Positions 58,901-64,000 of a DNA stretch of 64,000 nt are shown here, one piece after another. Each line of letters starts with the position of its first letter. Positions within the stretch are counted from its first letter, which is position 1. A program made the position numbers and the translations under genes. This DNA is from Saprospiraceae bacterium (GTDB lineage: Bacteria > Bacteroidota > Bacteroidia > Chitinophagales > Saprospiraceae): positions 1-64,000 of the forward strand of contig JADJWN010000011.1 in NCBI GenBank assembly GCA_016716335.1, in the 5' to 3' direction. Below the pieces are notes generated by a model. That model worked only from the letters and a program-made list of their open reading frames with translations, did not search any database and was not told the origin of the DNA.

Positions 58901-61900
58901 TACCGGATTGGGATTTACGGTAACAGTAACGGATTTGGTAGCAGTACATCCATTGACATCAGTAACGGTCACTACATAGGTAGTGGTTTCTTCAGGGCAC
59001 ACTTCAATGGTATCTCCCTCAAAATCTTCGCCCACTGTGCCGCAGTTGTAGCATCCGGCATTATCTCCCCTGTAATCCTTCGGCAGACTGCTGTCTATCA
59101 GGGTCAACAAGCCGGTGGATCTGCTGATGGTAAACAATCTTCCTCTGTCCACCTGCCAGCCGTACATCTGACCACCTTCAAAATATATACCTCCGAATTC
59201 ATCGGTCTGAGCTCCCGTCTGTCCGGTAAATGGTCCGTTTGCTGCCGGTCCGTCTATACAGCTCGTGGTCAGATCACTCAGGTTCAATCTGAACAGGCCG
59301 TTTTCTATGCCAAAATACGAATATAGTGCATCTCCTTCCGGTGAAATGGCCCAATCCTGGATTCCTCCTGATGGCTCGCCACTCGAAGGATCAGAGGCAA
59401 ATCTCCGGAATGCTTCCACACAGGCATCCAGATAAGGCTGACAATCGGCACTGGCATTAATCTCTGAGTAGGTCACATTGGTACCATTGCCATGATTGTT
59501 CAGGTCAATTTTACCCAGATAAATTTTATATTGCACAATCTGGAATGTAAAGGGATTGATAATGGCTGCAGCTGCAGGGAAGTAATAGTATCCATCTTTA
59601 GATATGTCTGCCACAAAATTGAAGATACCCGTAATCCCCAATACACCATAAGGATTTGGTGGTTGAGGTATTTCACTCAGGACAGTTGCTGCTCCTGTCA
59701 AAGGATTGATTTCTGTAAAGAATGCTCTCACTGCATTGAGTGGTTCAGTACCCGGCATACGCATAGCGTAAAGTTTGGGTTGATTATTTGTACCACAATA
59801 ATAACCCATACCATTTACCCAATTGGTACCCAGCGGTCCGATCTCAATAAATTGACCATTCTGATATCTGTACAGTGACTGAGGTGCACCATTTTGCAGA
59901 CCTCCCACAAAATAAGGGCCTTTGCACCTGAATCCGTTATTACCCGCACCCGTCCAGCTGTAGGTCACTCCTCCGGTAGCCGTCAAAGTCGTACATTCTC
60001 CTTCACATATTTCGGTCCTGCCCGTAATTTCCACTTCCGGTGCAGGATTTACAATTACTTCCACAGATGCTGTACCTGTACATTCTCCTTCACTTGTGAC
60101 AGTAACACTGTAAACAGTATTGATGGCAGGTGAAACTGTAATAGATGCCGTAGTGGCTCCTGTACTCCAGAGATAACTTCCACCTCCTGATGCCGTGAGT
60201 GTAGTGCTTTCTCCCACACACAACTCATTATTTCCTGATATATTGACTTGTATGGATTTCTTGACGGTTACCGTCACACTTCGTGTACCAGTACATCCAT
60301 TGGCATCCGTTACAGTCACTACATAGGTGGTGGTTTCTTCAGGGCACACTTCGATGGTATCTCCCTCAAAATCTTCGTCCACTGAGCCACAGTTGTAGCA
60401 TCCTGCGTTATCTCCTCTGTAATCCTTCGGCAGACTGCTGTCTATCAGGGTCAATAAACCGGTGGATCTGCTGATGGTAAACAATCTTCCTCTGTCCACC
60501 TGCCAGCCGTACATCTGACCACCTTCAAAATATATACCACCGAATTCATCGGTCTGAGCTCCCGTCTGTCCGGTAAATGGTCCGTTTGCTGCCGGTCCGT
60601 CTATACAGCTCGTAGTCAGATCACTCAGGTTCAATCTGAACAGGCCGTTTTCTATACCAAAATACGAATAGAGTGCATCTCCTTCCGGTGAAATGGCCCA
60701 ATCCTGGATTCCTCCTGATGGTTCTCCGCTCGACGGATTAGAGGCAAATCTCCGGAATGCTTCCACACAGGCATCCAGATAAGGCTGACAATCGGCACTG
60801 GCATTAATCTCTGAGTAGGTCACATTGGTGCCGTTGCCATGATTGTTCAGGTCAATTTTACCCAGATAAATTTTATATTGCACAATCTGGAATGTAAAGG
60901 GATTGATAATGCTGCATTTGCAGGAAGTAATAGTATCCATCTTTAGATATGTCTGCCACAAAATTGAAGATACCCGTAATCCCCAATACACCATAAGGAT
61001 TTGGTGGTTGAGGTATTTCACTCAGGACAGTTGCTGCTCCTGTCAAAGGATTGATTTCTGTAAAGATCTCTCCCTGCATTGAGTGGTTCAGTACCCGGCA
61101 TACGCATAGCGTAAAGTTTGGGTTGATTATTTGTACCACAATAATATCCCATACCATTTACCCAATTGGTACCCAGCGGTCCGATCTCAATAAATTGGCC
61201 ATTCTGATATCTGTACAGTGACTGAGGTGCACCATTCTGCAGACCTCCTACAAAATAAGAGCCTTTGCACCTGAATCCGTTATTACCCGCACCCGTCCAG
61301 CTGTAGGTCACTCCCCCGGTAGCCGTCAAAGTCGTACATTCTCCTTCACATATTTCGGTGCGACCTGTGATTTGGATTTCGGGCTCAGGATTTACGTTGA
61401 CAGTGATACTCCCGGTACCTGTACATCCATTGGCATCTGTCGCTGTAACCGTATAAGTGGCAGTAGCTGCAGGATTCACTGTAATTGAAGCAGTGGTAGC
61501 CTGATTGCTCCAGATATAACTTGTCCCTCCAGAGGCAGTGAGTGTGGTACTCTCTCCGGTACATATTACATTATCGCCATCAATGGTGATGCTTAAGTCG
61601 GGGAATATACCAACTGCTACGGAAGCCGTACCGGTACAGCCGTTATTGTCAGTAGCGGTAACTGTATAGGTTGTGTTTTCAGCTGGATTTACTGTAATTG
61701 TGGCAGTAACTGCGCCTGTACTCCAGACATAGGATTGCCCGCCTGATGCAGTCAGGATGGTGCTTTGTCCTTTACAAATCTGATTGGTTCCTGTGATTAC
61801 TGCTACCGGCAGTGGATTTACTGTCACACTGATGGAAGCTGTTGCAGAACATTCCTGACTGTTGGTAACTGTTACAGTGTAAACTGTATTTGCAACCGGA

Positions 61901-64000
61901 CTCACAGTAATAGATTCTGATGTACTGCCATTACTCCACAAATATGTAACTCCACCACTTGCAGTCAGTGTAGTTTCTCCGCCCAGACATATTGCATTAT
62001 TGCCATCAATATTGGCCAGAGGTAACGGGTGGACAGTCACAGTAAATTGTCCGGTGCCCTGACAACCGTTACCGTCTATCACCGTGACAGTATAAGTGGC
62101 GGTGGTAGCCGGACTCACGGTAATGGACTGAGTGGTATTCCCTGTGCTCCATATGTAGGCTGCACCTCCTGAAGTACTGAGTGTAGCAGATTGACCCCGG
62201 CATATAGCCTGATCACCTGTGATGGTTACCACGGGATTTGAATTTACTATTACAGTAGTGGTTGCGGTGGCTGTACAGCCATTCTGATCTGTCACAGTCA
62301 CAGCATACTGAGTAGTTTGCGATGGATTGACAGTAATTGTGGCAGTAGTTGCACCATTACTCCACAGATAAGAAACTCCACCGGTCGCTGTAAGTATTGC
62401 ATGCTCACCCAGGCAAAGTAAAGTATTGCCGTTAATCGCAGGCACGGGTAGCGGATTGACTATCACCGTGAATGAAGCGGTGGACGAGCAATTATTATCG
62501 TCGGTAGCAGTTACAGTGTAAGTTGTGGTCTGTAGTGGAGTGACTGTAATGCTTGCTGTGTTTTGCCCGGTATTCCATACATAAGATGTAGCACCTGAGG
62601 CTGTTATCGCAGCGGATTGACCCAGACAAACAGGGCTGTCTCCCGTGATTTGCAATTCAGGTAAGGGGTGTACGGTTACAGTAAACGAGGTGGTGGATGA
62701 ACAGCCGTTACAACCCGTAACAGTAACGGTATAGCTTTGTGTAGATGCCGGATTTACGGAAATACTTGGGGTAGTTTCACCTGTGGACCATAAGATCTGC
62801 ACGTTTTCTTCAATCGGGCTTTGAGAGCACGCTCCACCAAAAACCCTGATATCATCCAGTTCCCAACCCGCAATACCCCCTCTGTCTTCGACACAATACC
62901 CGGCAAGCCTGAATTCGAAAGTAGTTTCTTCTTCCACCCTGAAATCAGGGTTACCCGTAAAATCAAAAGTTTCAGTGTTCCAGGTCAATTCAGTATCCAG
63001 ATCATCTCTGTAATAAATCAATGTCCCATTTCTGTAAATCTGAATCATGTATTTGGAATTCACATTATTGATACCTGTGCTGCCATTGGTAGTGACCCAG
63101 TTGAGAGGGGACTGCTCTCTGAATGTCAATTTTGTCAATGATCCGTACTGCGCAGGATCTACCGTAACACTAAACCGCACAAATTTGTCTGACTGTACTT
63201 TGAATGGGTCACAATCCAAAGCACTGGCTACACAAATACCGATTCCTCCTTCTCCATCCGGAGTGCAGGAATGGTCCCCGCTTGATTTTGACAAATTGCT
63301 CGCCGTCACATTAGTGAATCCGGCAAAACTGATGATAGCCGGAGTAAATTCATCGAAACTGTTCTGATTGGTAAATCCATCTGCATTGCAATTATTTAGA
63401 TTCCACTCTACCATCAGTTCATTTTTGCAGTCTTCAGGACAGAAAGTATTGCCATTTATATTTACCACGAGTACACTTTCCCCTCCCAGGCATATTGCAT
63501 CATCTCCGGTAATTTCGATATCAGGATGAGGAAATACATCCACACCTTTCGAAGCAGATGCGGTACATCCTGATTCATCCGTTACAGTAACACTGTAAAC
63601 AGTATAAGATACAGGAGTGACTTCAATTACCGCCGATGTACTTCCTGTACTCCAGATATAGCTGACACCTCCGGTAGCTGTAAGTGTCGTACTGTTCCCT
63701 TCACATACTGCCTGAGCACCCTGAATGATTACTTCAGGCTGGGGCCTTACATTTACCGTAAAACTTCCGGTATTACTACAGGTATTTTCATCTGTTACTG
63801 TAACGGTATAGTCGGTAGATATGCCGGGTGTTACAGTGATGGAAGCCGACAATGCCCCGGTATTCCAGACATAGGCAATGCCGCCTGATGCCGTTAGCGT
63901 TACGCTCTCACCTTTACACACCGATGAAGATCCGGAGATCACCACATCGGGTAAGGGATTAACAATCACAGTTTTTGTGGTCATGGCACTGCAACCATTG
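52926..64000 (-). CDS. Giant T9SS type A repeat adhesin, several frameshifts, 5' end beyond window
   Basis: At least 3,690 residues, open to the right edge. The body is about 24 Ig-like repeats of about 80 residues (consensus ICxGESTTLTASGG, SYIWSTGATTASITVSP, TTYTVTVTDANGCTGTAS). Seven repeats are interrupted by inserted domains of two types. The C-terminus is a type A sorting domain (VFPNPAKDFINLVSKTKMD ... LIVNK), so the protein is exported by the T9SS. Breaks: one missing G near 57240 (GAGGAGA where sister copies have GAGGGAGA), and two clusters near 60911-60930 and 61064-61073 that remove two bases each. Probably a surface adhesin or sticky filament; no ligand is known. No PorP partner adjoins it in the window. 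Confidence 0.85.
53340..53995 (-). repeat. Type 2 insert, copy 3 (C-terminal)
   Basis: About 215 residues inserted in the last Ig-like unit, between its first strand (DITLGQSVVLQPV) and the YRWSTGETTPSITV strand. Begins CTPPSDLLMTWNMNNCN, ends WDVDEFRVFGGCC. A beta-sandwich with paired cysteines, like a carbohydrate-binding or jelly-roll domain, is plausible. Boundaries approximate. Confidence 0.7.
54225..54870 (-). repeat. Type 2 insert, copy 2
   Basis: Same domain as at 53340, inserted after ICKGDKAILTV and before YVWSNGSTNPAIIV. Begins CLTPSAVLASWNMEACD, ends WDIDEIKVLGGCC. Boundaries approximate. Confidence 0.7.
55913..56850 (-). repeat. Type 1 insert, module A (diverged copy)
   Basis: About 310 residues inserted between GGVTYSWTG and the CPSETTTYTVIVTDANGC half of an Ig-like unit. 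Contains INPLTGAATVLGEVPQPPN, GGIQDWAFGPDGRTLFSFFG and VDRGRLFTVDTSTAVLTLID: propeller-like, similar in style to DUF6923. Clearly diverged from modules B-D. Confidence 0.75.
57263..58190 (-). repeat. Type 1 insert, module B (near-identical to C and D)
   Basis: Propeller-like insert (CYNCG end; INPLTGAATVLSEIPQP; GGIQDWAISPEGDALYSYFG). Between fixed landmarks it spans 883 bp, the same as module C. Long stretches are identical in DNA to C and D. Confidence 0.85.
59036..59963 (-). repeat. Type 1 insert, module C (near-identical to B and D)
   Basis: As module B, with scattered substitutions (for example DLNNHGNG for NVNNHGNG). 883 bp between the same landmarks. Confidence 0.85.
60383..61304 (-). 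repeat. Type 1 insert, module D (near-identical, four bases missing)
   Basis: As modules B and C but 879 bp between landmarks: two bases fewer at 60911-60930 and two fewer at 61064-61073, with local substitutions at both clusters. This moves translation through three frames. Confidence 0.85.
62805..63465 (-). repeat. Type 2 insert, copy 1 (N-terminal)
   Basis: About 215 residues inserted after ICLGGESVLVVN and before ILWSTGETTPSISV. Contains NELMVEWNLNNCNADGF, TFREQSPLNWV and GWELDDIRVFGGAC. Boundaries approximate. Confidence 0.7.

Overview
The window looks like a chromosomal segment of a Bacteroidota bacterium, probably from the Saprospiria/Chitinophagia side. Three things support this. It has type IX secretion (T9SS) hallmarks: a PorP/SprF protein, an OmpA/PD40 protein, and surface proteins ending in type A and type B sorting domains. 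It has families typical of the phylum: DUF5916, an S46 dipeptidyl-peptidase, RicT with a Cys-rich leader, and a BlaI/M56 pair. Many genes are also preceded by the phylum's TAnnTTTG promoter element. No rRNA, tRNA, transposase, integrase or CRISPR array was seen.

Layout. 1-2169 (-): a GH13 alpha-amylase that runs, after one frameshift, into the N-terminal domain of a GH31 glucosidase and off the left edge. 2509-5871: a DUF5916 outer-membrane protein and an EamA transporter, convergent. 6051-9025 (-): a BlaI repressor / M56 sensor / PDZ operon with a palindromic operator and a terminator. 9236-10990: an ABC exporter. 11205-20326 (-): a T9SS operon of giant adhesin, PorP/SprF and OmpA-PD40. 20610-28782: an old-yellow-enzyme reductase, a methyltransferase, murI, two OmpH/Skp chaperones, hutH and a PagL-like deacylase. 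28826-30630: two TonB-C paralogues. 30721-41694: housekeeping and transport genes (parE, PGI/PMI, glutathione peroxidase, holB, ricT, lpd, ZIP, VIT). 42555-46446: a small accessory, defence-like islet. 46659-52618: lipoproteins and the S46 peptidase. 52926-64000 (-): a giant T9SS-exported repeat adhesin running off the right edge.

The most notable biology is in two places. The islet at 42555-46446 holds a restriction-modification remnant, a 14-bp tandem repeat, an unusual RibD-like deaminase / GHKL-type ATPase / winged-helix fusion, twin palindromes, and a DUF262-DUF1524 (GmrSD-like) nuclease. The giant adhesin has about 24 Ig-like repeats, of which seven are interrupted by two kinds of inserted domain at two different loops; three of the inserts are nearly identical in DNA.

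A second pattern runs through the whole window: at least a dozen genes, several of them normally essential (holB, lpd), are broken by single-base lesions. Nearly all are one-base deletions, often in homopolymers, and adding the base back restores a full-length family member. I read this mainly as sequence or assembly error, so broken genes are given as one feature over the inferred full span.
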